Source: Inia geoffrensis
Lineage: Eukaryota; Chordata; Mammalia; Artiodactyla; Iniidae
Length of the DNA stretch: 64,000 nt
Assembly: GCA_036417435.1 (NCBI GenBank)
Contig: CM070908.1
Span: forward strand, 54,433,590-54,497,589
Reading direction: 5' to 3'
Under the pieces are notes generated by a model. The model was not told the origin of the DNA. It saw nothing but the letters and a program-made list of their open reading frames with translations, and ran no database searches. A program made the translations under genes and the position numbers. Below, piece by piece: positions 22,728 through 32,612 of this stretch (positions within the stretch are counted from its first letter, which is position 1; each line of letters starts with the position of its first letter).

Positions 22728-23495
22728 TGCTATAAATTTTCTGCTAAAGCACTGTTTTAGCTGCCTTTCACAAATTTTGCTATTTTTAATTTTCAGTTTT
22801 GTTTTGTCAAAATATTTTCTGATTTTCCTTGAGATTTCCTCTTTGGTCCCTGGATTATTTAGAAGTGTGCTGTTTACTTTCCAAAAATTCAGTTATTTTT
22901 TTCAGTTAACGTTCTGTCATTTACTTCTTCATTAGTTCCAGTAAAGTTAGAGAACAAAATTTATAAGGTTTAAATTCTTCAAAAATTTTTAAGATTTGTT
23001 TTGTGACACAGGATAACTCTTGGTAAGTGTTCCATTTGAACTGAGAAAGACTGTGTAGTCTGCTCTTGTTGGGTAGAGAGTTCCATAAATTTCAATTAAA
23101 TCCAAGTTTGTTAAATGTGTGCTTTTTACCTCTTGCTGACTTTTCTCTCTACTTACTCTACTGATTGTTTAGGAAATAGGATGAAAGACTCCAACTCAAA
23201 TTGTGGATCTAATCTGTGCATTCTGCCTTTCAGTTCTATCAGCTTCTGCACTCTTATAAAGGGCATACACATTTGGAAACGTTATGTCTTTCTGGTGAAT
23301 TGACTCTTGACATTATGTAATATACCTCTTTATTTCTGTTAATTTTCTAAGCTCTAAAGTTGCCATTGATATTAATATAGCTATTCCAGCTTATTTGTTA
23401 TTAGTATATGTATGGTATATGTTTTTCAATCCTTTTACTTTCAATCTACTTAAACCATTATGTTTAAAGTGGGTTTCTTATAGACAGCGTAGATT
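22728..23495 (-). repeat. Old L1 ORF2 relic, right part
   Basis: The old L1 continues after the LTR. On the plus strand it has TTTGGTCCCTGGATTATTTAG, a TTCCATTTGAACTGAGAAAGACTG stretch, CCATTGATATTAATATAGC and a final GTGGGTTTCTTATAGACAGC. All are landmarks of the reversed ORF2 of old L1s. It has many indels and no open frame. Confidence 0.78.
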
Positions 23496-23801
23496 TTGGA
23501 AGGGATTCCAATGCCAGCATAATTATTAAGTTTCTAGTATGAACCCGGTGCTTTCTCAATGCTTCAGATATAGCATGGAGACCACACTTTTTTAATGAAG
23601 TCCAAAGAGAAAATTTACTTGTTACATAAAATTTATATTCTGAAGTCGTCTTTAACTCCATAAAGTTACCATGTATTCATAGTATCTCATATTTACCTGC
23701 CCTGGAAGGTGAGACTGGTGATCTGAACAGGGTACCTTTTCTTCAGGGTTTGACTGCAAAGAAGACCAGAGGACAGAAACTAACATTCAAAACCTAAGTT
23801 A

Positions 23802-23841
23802 AACATTGATAATGAGCTTTTTCTGTCTCATTATCAATGTT
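23802..23841. repeat. Perfect 15-bp inverted repeat with 10-base loop
   Basis: AACATTGATAATGAG (23802-23816) is followed by a 10-base loop and its exact reverse complement (23827-23841). It could form a cruciform in DNA or a hairpin in RNA. No terminal inverted repeat transposon is evident around it. Confidence 0.95.
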
Positions 23842-24900
23842 CTGGCAGCCATGCAATTTTCTGCAGGAACCAAATCCTGTCTAAAGAGCTTTTCTTCCAC
23901 CAGACTCTTCTTTGTTGTCATTCCATTCTGACCAGCAGTTTCCTGATTGTAGTTGCTAACGTATAACACCTTTGCATGTGTCAGTTTCCAAAATTATAGC
24001 TTGTTTTGTGATCATAACAGCTTAGAGGGTTGTTTCCTGTTTCCTTAACAGTGTCAGTCTGGAAGTCACCATGTAATAAAGGCTGTTTCTGTGAAGGTTC
24101 CTGCAGATGGCTAATTTCTTAGGGAGATGTCTTTATTTTTATGTAGTACCATTTCCCCAGCCTCATCCTAGACATCAGAATCCATGTGGCCTATGAGAGA
24201 AAAGGTATTGGGCAAAGAGAGAACTTGGGCTGTGATGCAGTGTCAACAAAGGCTCTAACTGTTGTTGAAGAAGATCTGAGTTTGGGATGATCCTTCATAA
24301 GTGTCCCATGATGGGATGAAGTGTCCAAGCCATTATGTCCTTGCCTCAGCCGGTAATAGTATATAATATAAGCGGCCCTGGGAAGTGGATGTGACTTTGG
24401 AAAAGGCTGCTCTGTGTAACTGAAGTACTGTCTGCTGGCAGTGCTCCTAGGTGCTGGGAGAATAATTCCTTTACTCATGCAGGGAGATCTGGAAGGTCTG
24501 TCACAGTATCCACTACACTGAGGTATCTGGTGAGAACTTGGTCACAAATGTTAGGTTGAGGTCCCTAATGCCTTAGCTAAAACTCAGCTTCAGAACTGGC
24601 CAGGGCAAGGAAAATGCCATTTGATGCTCTGTTACTCTATGACTCTTTAACCTTTCTCCTTCAGTTTTCTGGAAGCATGATTGGCATGAGTTCTGGAGGG
24701 GCAAAGCCTGTGAATGATGAGATGTAGTCTGTGGTCCTGACTGTGGGAGTTTTAGGGCTGTGGGCACAGAATCAGAAAGGTCATTAGAGAGACTCCTCAA
24801 CACCCTGCTGTGGACAGCTGCCACCCTAATGGTAACATGTAAAATGCTCTTCTGTTTAGGAATACACATGTCCTTTCCCTAGCTGTATTGTTAGCTAATT
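23842..24900. other. Unassigned, with two minus-strand frames
   Basis: Minus frames at 24191-24478 (95 codons) and 24573-24869 (98 codons) lie in different phases with no recognised motif. They might be decayed MaLR internal sequence or chance. I see no family evidence strong enough to name them. Confidence 0.35.
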
Positions 24901-24904
24901 GTTG

Positions 24905-25245
24905 ACTCACAAATTCATTCATTCATCATTCATTTATTCAGGACACACAGAACATTGTCTGCCAAAAAAAAAAAAGTACTATGATATATGATGGAAATAA
25001 AGAAATAAAATAAGACACAGACCCTGCCTTAAAGTGCCTTACATTATAGTAGGTGGAGACTGACATAATTATGTATGGAGTTAACATGAGCACACAAAAG
25101 AGAAAACAGTAAATGACACCAGGAAGATCAGAAAAGGTTCATAGATGAGATACCACTTGCCTTCTGATGCATGTATCAAAGGACAGTAAGCAAAGAATCA
25201 GAGAAAGGGGATCTTTATGCTTCTAATACTCATGCATTTTGTACT
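24905..25245 (-). repeat. L2 3' region
   Basis: An ATTCATTCATTCATCATTCATTTATTC tail, then ACAGACCCTGCCTTAAAGTGC and CTTACATTATAGTAGGTGGAGACTGACA, is LINE-2 read on the minus strand. An A run at 24966-24974 interrupts it. Confidence 0.7.
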
Positions 25246-25309
25246 TGCCTTAGATGCTGGGAAAATACGAAATCCTGTACATGTGCAGTAGTAAGAGAGA
25301 TCGATAAAA

Positions 25310-25465
25310 TTTTGTGATAATTTAGTCCAAGGACTGTGCAAATGTTATGTTAATACCTAAGTTAATCCTCACAGTATCCAAATCCGGGAAGTGTTATTAA
25401 TCCCATTAGTTAATAAAGAAGGTGAGGCTAACTAAATAGGTACTGTCTATCAATACAAGAACCAG
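25310..25465 (-). repeat. MIR fragment
   Basis: A TAATACCTAAGTTAATCCTCACAGTATCC stretch, then ATTAATCCCATTAGTTAATAAAGAAGGTGAGGC, follows the reversed MIR tail and core. Confidence 0.55.
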
Positions 25466-25989
25466 GCTGTAGGGGCACAGGTTATAGAGAATGAGATTGC
25501 ATTTAGGATGCATTGGCATCTCAAGTTCTCATTTTCCTAGTCTGTTGATCCTGTTCTTGGTATTAATGGCAGCCATAACTTCATTTGCATCCCCCAAAAT
25601 GAACTGTAGGACCTGGTCACCGGAGGCTGAGGGGATGATTGCCTGTCACACCTGCCAGCTTGGCTGATTTGGGATCTCATCAGCTCTCATCAGTGTGTAC
25701 ATAGTGTCTTGGCAAGAGTACTCTGAATGTTTCACATGAATGGTATTCCAAAGGAATGTTTTTCTTTGTTTCCCCAATGATATATTTCTACAGTCAGATA
25801 GCTTTGGCTTTTCCCCAAACAAAACACATCTAGTCTTCCCATTGTGTCATCATTCAAGGTTACAGCCTGCTTCTTTGGGCTTCCACTAAATAGTAGTAAG
25901 AAGAGCTGCCAGATGAAGAGTTTTCTGTGTATGGGTTGATTGTGAGGGTGAACATATAGAGGAGAGAGGAAATAGTTTTTAGGTTTTAC

Positions 25990-26215
25990 TTTCAAGGTTG
26001 AGGGAGGAGCATTTGCAAAAGCCTAGAGACAAAATAATATGCAGTATTTGGTAAGATGTTAGGAGATAAGTTAAGTATGGCTAGAAAAATAAAATGTAAG
26101 TGTCTTTTAAGGCAAGGGATGTGGAAAGAGAAGTACATTGAACTGATGTCATTAAAAACAATGTGGGCAATATTAAGGAGTTCAGACTTTCCCCTAAAGA
26201 CTACGGGAAGATTTT
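25990..26215 (-). repeat. L2-like relic, left part
   Basis: GGAGCATTTGCAAAAGCCTAGAG, TAAGGAGTTCAGACTTTCCCC and the interrupted continuation after 26482 (TTTTGAAGTATGTCAAGTAG) match an old LINE-2-associated sequence that is common in mammals. A CHR-1 SINE sits in the middle. Confidence 0.5.
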
Positions 26216-26481
26216 CTTTTTAATAAATTTATTTATTTATTTATTTATTTATGGCTGTGTTGGGTCTTTGTTGCTGTGCGTGGGTTTTCTCTAGTTGTGG
26301 TGAGCGGGCTTTGCATTGCGGTGGCTTCTGTTGTTGCGGAGCACGAGCTCTCGGAGTGTAGGCTTCAGTAGTTGTGGCCCACGGGCTTGATTGCTCCGCG
26401 GCATGTGGGATCTTCTTGGACCAGGGCTTGAACCTGTGTCCCCTGCATTGGCAGGTGGATTCTTAACCACTGCACCACCAT
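26216..26481 (-). mobile_element. CHR-1-type SINE
   Basis: A minus-strand SINE with an (ATTT)n tail at 26224-26250, body GGCTGTGTTGGGTCTTTGTTG to a GGACCAGGGCTTGAACC B-box region, and head ending ACTGCACCACCA. It is flanked by GGGAAGATTTT at 26205-26215 and 26482-26492. The right duplication begins with GGGAAG, which also resembles the normal SINE end, so the exact boundary could shift by about 6 bases. Confidence 0.88.
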
Positions 26482-26610
26482 GGGAAGATTTTGAAGTATG
26501 TCAAGTAGAAAATCAGGACTGTCCAAGCCATAGAAACTGTTGGATGGAGGTGGGGCAAGACTTCTGATAGGAAGTCCAGTTAAAAGATGTTGCAGCAATT
26601 CATATAAAAG
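26482..26610 (-). repeat. L2-like relic, right part
   Basis: This is the continuation of the relic at 25990-26215 after the SINE: AAAATCAGGACTGTCC, GATGGAGGTGGGGCAAG, AAGATGTTGCAGCAATTC. Confidence 0.5.
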
Positions 26611-27049
26611 AGAATTTTGTACTAAAAATGCATTATGACACCTTCTAACTCTACTTCAAACCAGACACAGTCTCTGGATGGAGAATGCAGCAAAGGAGAC
26701 CCTAGGATTTCTTGTACCTTTGCAAACACAGCTTTTGGTATCAAACAGAGGACTTTCAAACACTTATTTAGGATGCCCCTTAGGATCCTCTAAATGAAAA
26801 ATCATCGCTAATTTTGAGGGGCTTAGGAATAATTGCCTTTAAAACACCAAATTGAATTTCCAAATACCAAATTAAAAATGTAAACAAAGTTGAGATATTT
26901 GAGTAAATGTTTACAGTATTAGGCATTTGAGAATAACTCAGCCTCAGTTCTCACAAGACTTTGATTTCTGAAGTTTGAGGTTATAATTTTTTAAATTACC
27001 TGAAACTGTTTATATTTAAAGTTGAAAGAAATCTATCACCAGGCAGTCC

Positions 27050-27440
27050 CTGATGCAGGCAAAAACACCTCCCTCTGGAACTCCTGCAACGGCTTGCCTC
27101 TGGCCTCTGGTTCCAGACTCCAGCCCTCCCTGCAGCCAGAGAAGACATCCTGAAATGCCAACCTACTCATGCCGGACCCCTGCTTAAAGATCTCTGATGC
27201 CCACACGTTGCCCCCAGGACGCAATCTTAACAAGTTGGTGAGGCTTTCAGGGTCTTCCTCAGCTTGACCCCTGTGACATTCACAGCTTCAGCTCTGCCTT
27301 TCCAATACTCCAAAGTACCAAGCTGCGGGTGTTCCCTCTCACTTGTGCATGCAGCCTTCCATTGACTTGTCATATTCCTCACATCTCTAAAATGATGACC
27401 TATCCTACCTATCCTACCACCCCATTCCTCCCATCCTATC
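27050..27440 (+). repeat. L2 relic
   Basis: CAGGACGCAATCTTAACAAG, GGGTCTTCCTCAGCTTGACCCC, CTCTGCCTTTCCAATACTCC and GGTGTTCCCTCTCACTTGTGCATGCAG follow the forward LINE-2 3' region order (the remembered CTCCACGATCTGGCCCC and TTTGCACATGCTGTTCC phrases). It is very diverged. Confidence 0.5.
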
Positions 27441-27947
27441 AGCCTTTAACACTAACCTCACGTTTCCCTAAGTGGAAAAGCATCCAGGAACCTCATCTCA
27501 GACCTAACCCATCACGGAGTGGATAGAGGACAGGACAGTATTGAGAATCACTCAGAAAGGGAATGGCACAGATCAGCCCTAAACAAGGTGGAGACGCCAG
27601 TGGAAACTCCAGGTGACGTCACTCAGGGGCAGACTGCCCTCGCGTGCTCCTCAGCTAAAATTTCACAAGGAGAGTCTATAAACAACTAAAATTGCTTTTT
27701 GTTGATTCCACTGATCAGCCTGCTCAACGACACAGTGTCCAGACTTCCCCCTCTGCCGGCTGCCAGCTAATCAGTTTATCAAAAAAAAAAAAAAACCCCA
27801 AAATACAAAAAACTATAAACAAGATTCATCATGCTCTGATTGCCTGAAGTTTGCCTTTTCTCCTCTCTCTGTGCTCTCTCATCAATCCTGATTTTGACTT
27901 TATTTCTTACTCAAACTGCAACTGACCTCCTCAAATGTGAGTAAATG

Positions 27948-28597
27948 CAGTAGTCTCCCACCTTATCTGTGGGGCTGTGTTTCAAGACACCCAGGGGATG
28001 CCTGAAACCACATGTACTACCAAAGGCTGCATATACTATGTTTTTTCCTATACATACCTACCAATGATAAAGTTTAATTTATAAATTAAGCATGGTAAAA
28101 GATTAGCAATAATAACTAACAATAAAATAGAACAAGTATAACAATATGTGTAATGAAAGTTACATGAATGTGGTCTCTCTCTTTCAAAATATCTTATTGC
28201 ACTATACTCACCCTTCTTCTTGCGATGATGTGAGATGATAAAGCACCCATGTGATGAGATGAAATGATGTGAGTGACATAGTATTGGGCTACTATTGACC
28301 TCCTGACGGTAAGTCAGAAAAAGGATCATCTGCTTTTGGGTGATCCTGGCTTATGGAGCCATGATGATGTCGATGGTTGGGTGTCAGATGCAGGCAATGT
28401 AGATGGTTGGGGATCCCTGGCGGGAGGGAGGCGGATGGCACAAGATTTAATCATGCTGCTCAGAATGGTGGGCATTTTAAAACTTATGAATTATTTATTT
28501 CTGGAACTTTTCATTTAATATTTTCAGACCACAGTTGACCACAGGTAACTGAAACTGTAGAAAGCAAAGTAAAACAGCAGTTCAGAGGGGACAACTG
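27948..28597 (-). mobile_element. Tigger-like deletion derivative
   Basis: A non-autonomous DNA transposon of the pogo/Tigger group. Terminal inverted repeats are CAGTAGTCTCCCACCTTATC at the left and the reverse complement of TTCAGAGGGGACAACTG at the right. Internal landmarks AAGTTTAATTTATAAATTAAGC and GGTCTCTCTCTTTCAAAATATC match the 3' part of Tigger1 as remembered. At ~650 bp it lacks the transposase gene. The expected TA target duplication is not intact on the left. Confidence 0.82.
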
Positions 28598-28891
28598 TAA
28601 TCTCCATGCAAATAGCTAAACAGCATGCAAAATAATTTTCTAAAAGTGTCTGAATAATTCTCTGATAGTACCAAACATGCAGTAGAGTGGTACTGTCAGT
28701 ACATTTTTAATAAATTAATTAAAGCTGCTGACTCCAAGTAGACACATCTTAGTTTTAGCAGGATACTTTTTTCTCAGCATCTCTGAAGGAGCTCCAAATA
28801 GGAAATTTGCTTTAAGAAAATAATAACTGACTTCAGTACCTCTCCAATTTGCAATTTCTTTAACTTGTCAAGATTTTGCTTGCTATTATAT

Positions 28892-29266
28892 ATATATATA
28901 TTTTAAAATTTATTTTTATTTTATTTATTTTTGGCTGCGTTCGGTCTTTGTTGCTGCACGCGGGCTTTCTCTGGGTGCAGCGAGCAGGGGCTACTCTTTG
29001 TTGCAGTGCGTGGGCTTCTCATTGCAGTGGCTTCTCTTGTTGCAGAGCACGGGCTCTAGGTGCACGGGCTTCAGTAGTTGTGGCACAGAGGCTCAGTAGT
29101 TTTGGCTCGTGGGCTCTAGAGTGTGGGCACTAGAGCGCAGGCTCAATGGTTGTGGTGCACGGCTTAGTTGCTCCTTGGCATGTGGGATCTTCCCAGACCA
29201 GGGCTCGAACCCATGTCCCCTGCGTTGACAGGAGGATTCTTAACCACTGCACCACCAGGGAAGCCC
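28892..29266 (-). mobile_element. CHR-1-type SINE
   Basis: A minus-strand SINE of about 375 bp, the longest of the five CHR-1 copies. It has an AT-rich tail, body GGCTGCGTTCGGTCTTTGTTG, a B-box region GGGCTCGAACCC and an end CCACCAGGGAAGCCC. It is flanked by CTTGCTATTATAT at 28879-28891 and 29267-29279. Extra body length comes from repeated GGGCTCTAGAG-type units. Confidence 0.92.
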
Positions 29267-29324
29267 CTTGCTATTATATTTTATGTTTTCTGCTAGAAGA
29301 GGTATTAAAATCAAATGGAAGAAA

Positions 29325-29480
29325 ATGTGAATTTAGAGTTTAAATCTTGGCTCTTCCTATCATTCAGCCTTGGGCAAAATACCTGGGGTCTCATCATAAG
29401 TCTCCATTTTCTCATCAGTAAAATGAGCATAATAATTTATAACTTTATAAAGTTATTTTGAGCATAAATTAAAATAAGCA
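29325..29480 (+). repeat. MIR element
   Basis: GAGTTTAAATCTTGGCTCTTCC, GCCTTGGGCAAAATACCTGG and CCATTTTCTCATCAGTAAAATGAG follow the forward MIR order. Confidence 0.7.
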
Positions 29481-30499
29481 ATGTAAACTCTTTGAGAATA
29501 TGGTTGAGACTTTTTGTTCTGTCTTTGGCAGGATCTTCTCATCTGTTAAAGCCACCACCTTGCTTACATACAATCTATGCATGTTCCTAAGAAAGATGGA
29601 AACTTTGTGAGCTATAATGTACTCTAGAACACTCATTATTTAATGCACCAGGCTGAAAAGCAGTTAATTCGTATAATACAAGGAATGACCGCAAGCTAAC
29701 GTGGTAACACAGGAAAGGATGGGAAGAGGTCATATGTGCCACGTTGCTATGATACCAGCTATTCTAATATTTTGATAAATAGACTAAGAGAGCAAGCCAT
29801 AAACATATCTTTTAACATTTAAATACTGAAGTGTTGGAAAGAAGACTAGGGCACTGTCTTGCACCTCATTACTTAAAATTAGATCTTCAAGCACCCTATC
29901 AATAGCACTCTGGTGGCAGTTTAGTACTGTCAGTGCTGTTGCAAGTCTGTAAGTGTCTTTAATTATTTGAATGGTCCTTTAAAAACAAGTTAAGGGGTTG
30001 GTATTCTCCAAAGCAATTCTTTCAAGCCTAGTAGGTAATACTAGAGGGTAACATAGCAAGATTGCTTTATATGTTAAAAAGTCAAAGAAAATAAAGAGGA
30101 CTCAAATTTTAAAACTTGAAGATCCTTAAGTCTACTACCATCATTTTATCAGTGAAGAATGACAATTAAGTGATTTACATGAAATCACAAAAAGTGAAAG
30201 CTGGATCAGAGGTATCTTAATGGCTACTGGAATGGTCGGTAGAAAAAAAGCAAAGCAAATAAACTAGGCTGAGAAATTAGCCATCTTATAGCAGAAATTA
30301 GGTTAGATCCTACTTTGATGATGAGGCTCTAAGGAAATGATTCTCATGAACCAAATTCACAATAAATGGATTTTCAGGACAAAAATGTAAAAAACAAAAA
30401 TGCTGGCAATGCCTTAATGATCAGAACTCTCTAGAAGATATGAGCTTAGGAAAAGTAATTTATTTGGGTCCAGGATGTCTGAGAGTTAAAAACATCTAT
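29481..30499. other. No recognisable feature
   Basis: This is AT-rich unassigned sequence with a weak L2-like phrase at 29490-29540. No reading frame is worth naming. Confidence 0.45.
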
Positions 30500-30639
30500 T
30501 TTGAAATATTATCATACATCTATAATACTACTGAAATTAAAAAGACATTAACATTTTGCCATATTGGGTTCAGATTTCTCTATTTATTTTTTTAAACTTC
30601 TTAAACAAATATCTAAATAAACAGTTAAAGAAGTACCTA

Positions 30640-30843
30640 GGACTTCCCTGGTGGCGCAGTGGTTGAGAGTCCGCCTGCCGATGCAGGGGACACGGGTTCG
30701 TGCCCTGGTCCGGGAAGATCCCACATGCCGCGAAATGGCTGGGCCCGTGAGCCATGGCCACTGAGCCTGCGCGTCCGGAGCCTGTGCTCCGCAACGGGAG
30801 AGGCCACAGCAGTGAGAGGCCCGCGTACCACACACACACACAA
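30640..30843 (+). mobile_element. CHR-2-type tRNA-derived SINE
   Basis: A forward SINE. Pol III promoter boxes are readable in the head: A box TGGCGCAGTGGTTGAG and B box GGGTTCGTGCCC. The body runs GGAAGATCCCACATGCCGCG to GAGAGGCCCGCGTACC, then a (CA)n/A tail. It is flanked by AAAGAAGTACCTA at 30627-30639 and AAAGAAATACCTA at 30844-30856. A frame at 30659-30907 is SINE sequence. Confidence 0.94.
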
Positions 30844-31054
30844 AAAGAAATACCTAAAGCCACACTTCTCTCTTATCCCTTCCTCAACTTTCCCTCCTCA
30901 GACTTGACCATCACCTTGAAGTTAGTATAATACATGTTCAGGCATGGTTTTGTATCTCTACTATGTATGTGTAAATCCATAGGGTTAACAATTTACGTAA
31001 ATCATATTCTAATACGTTCATCTTATTATAGCTTCCTTTGTCCCCCTCAGCTTT

Positions 31055-31263
31055 TTTTTTTTTTTTTTCCCGGTATGCAGGCCTCTCACTGTTATGGCCT
31101 CTCCCGTTGCGGAGCACAGGCTCCGGATGCGCAGGCTCAGCGGCCATGGCTCACGGGCCCAGCCACTCCGCGGCATGTGGGATCTTCCCAGACCGGGGCA
31201 CGAACCCGTGTCCCCTGCATCGGCAGGCGGACTCTCAACCACTGTGCCAGCAGGGAAGCCCAC
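31055..31263 (-). mobile_element. CHR-2-type SINE
   Basis: A minus-strand copy with its T-run tail at the left. It is flanked by CCCCCTCAGCTTT at 31042-31054 and 31264-31276. With the forward copy at 30640 it forms a large inverted pair about 210 bp apart. The head end reads GCCAGCAGGGAAGCC, with one change from the usual CCACCAGGG. Confidence 0.94.
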
Positions 31264-31441
31264 CCCCCTCAGCTTTAAGCTGAGAGATTTATACATGTTG
31301 ATACAAAAACATCTAGTTCACTTATAATCTCAATTTGAATTAGCCTTACAACCAAGAGACAACTGGAGTTATTTCTCACTTTTGTACTATTATAATCCCT
31401 GCTACAATGAATGTTCTTGTATCTGTCTTCTGGGGCACGTT

Positions 31442-31659
31442 GGTTTTTTTTTTTTTTTTCTTTTTTGCGGTACGCGGGCCTCTCACTGTTGTGGCCTCTC
31501 CCATTGCGGAGCACAGGCTCCAAACGCTCAGGCTCAGCGGCCATGGCTCACGGGCCCAGCCGCTCCGCGGCATGCGGGATCCTCCCAGATCAGGGCACGA
31601 ACTCGTGTCCCCTGCATCGGCAGGCACACTCCCAACAACTGCGCCACCAGGGAAGCCCA
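31442..31659 (-). mobile_element. CHR-2-type SINE
   Basis: A minus-strand copy with tail T run 31444-31459, flanked by GGGGCACGTT at 31432-31441 and 31660-31669. It is the third SINE in the same old L1 3' region. Confidence 0.94.
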
Positions 31660-31861
31660 GGGGCACGTTTCTTTGTGTGTTTATGCATGAGAATTCTTTA
31701 GACGTAGCCATAAGAAAGTTTACTGATAAGTTGAAAGATGTTCTTTAACATCACCAAATATGCCCAATTACCTGCCATAGTAGTGGTGCCAGTTTACATT
31801 TCCAAAGTAAAAGTGTTACCATTTCCCCACAGTTTCCTCATTACATGATATAGTTAGTAAG

Positions 31862-32330
31862 CCGAATAGTGGGCCTCCAGAGATGTCCACATCCAAGTCC
31901 CTGGAACATTACCTTTGCAAATGTAGGTCTGAGATGGAGAGATTATCCACTTCTGCATTATCCACGTGGGCCCAATATCATAACAGGAGTCATTTTAATA
32001 AGTCAGGAGAGTCAGAGAAAGGGATGTGAGGATGGAAGAGGTCAGAGAGTCAGAGATTTGAAGATTGTACACTGCTGACTTTGAAGATGGAGGAAGGGGC
32101 CACTAGCCAAGGAATGCAGGCCACATCTAGAAGCTGAAAAAGCAAAGAAGTAGATTCTCCTCTGGAACCTTCAGAAGGAACCAGCCATGCCAGTACCCTT
32201 ACTTTCACCCAATGAGATGGATCTTGAGCAACTAGCTTCCCAAACCGTAGAATAATACACTTGTGTTGTTTGAAACCACTAAATTTTTGATAATCTGTTA
32301 CAACAGCAATAGGCAACTAATACACATAAC
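31862..32330 (+). mobile_element. MLT1-type LTR (older subtype)
   Basis: This MaLR-class LTR shows GATGTCCACATCCAAGTCCC, CTGCATTATCCACGTGGGCCC, CAAGGAATGCAGGCCACATC, TAGATTCTCCTCTGGAACC, CAATGAGATGGATCTTG, AATACACTTGTGTTGTTTG and the end CAACAGCAATAGGCAACTAA. It is a different subtype from the two other LTRs here. It is solitary and nearly complete. Confidence 0.82.
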
Positions 32331-32612
32331 GTTATAAGACTCAGTGTTGGTGTTCCGTTTGTTTTTGCCAAAATGAGGGCTGTGATGATTTGTATTTACC
32401 TACCTACTAGTTTGTTTGAGCCTCTTTTTATATTGGCTTGGCCAAAAAGTTTGTTCGTTTTTTCCATAAGCTGGCTCTAGTAGCACTTGTCTTTAGCTTC
32501 ATTTGAAACACTTTTGTTAGATTGTATTGTGACAGCTGTCATATCAGTGTGCATTTTTAAAAAAAACCGTACCAAATTGGTGAATTTTTGTGTACCCATT
32601 TTAATATTGAAG

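Larger units (their letters stand above)
30500..31858 (-). repeat. Old L1 3' region carrying three SINEs
   Basis: Outside the inserted SINEs the sequence reads as the reversed 3' end of an old L1: CATTAACATTTTGCCATATTG, a GAGATTTATACATGTTGATACA stretch, GCTACAATGAATGTTCTTGTA and GTGCCAGTTTACATTTCC. Three CHR-2 SINEs (30640-30843, 31055-31263, 31442-31659) have split it within 1 kb. It is non-coding. Confidence 0.65.

Noticed and set aside
30640..30720. Functional tRNA gene, because A and B boxes are present
   Set aside because: The head is a SINE with no complete cloverleaf, and it is repeated nine times with A tails and target duplications.
30570..31748. Cluster of overlapping ~100-codon frames in several phases
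   Set aside because: All overlap CHR-2 SINEs. Similar peptides such as GLSLLWPLPLRSTGS recur at every CHR-2 copy in the window.
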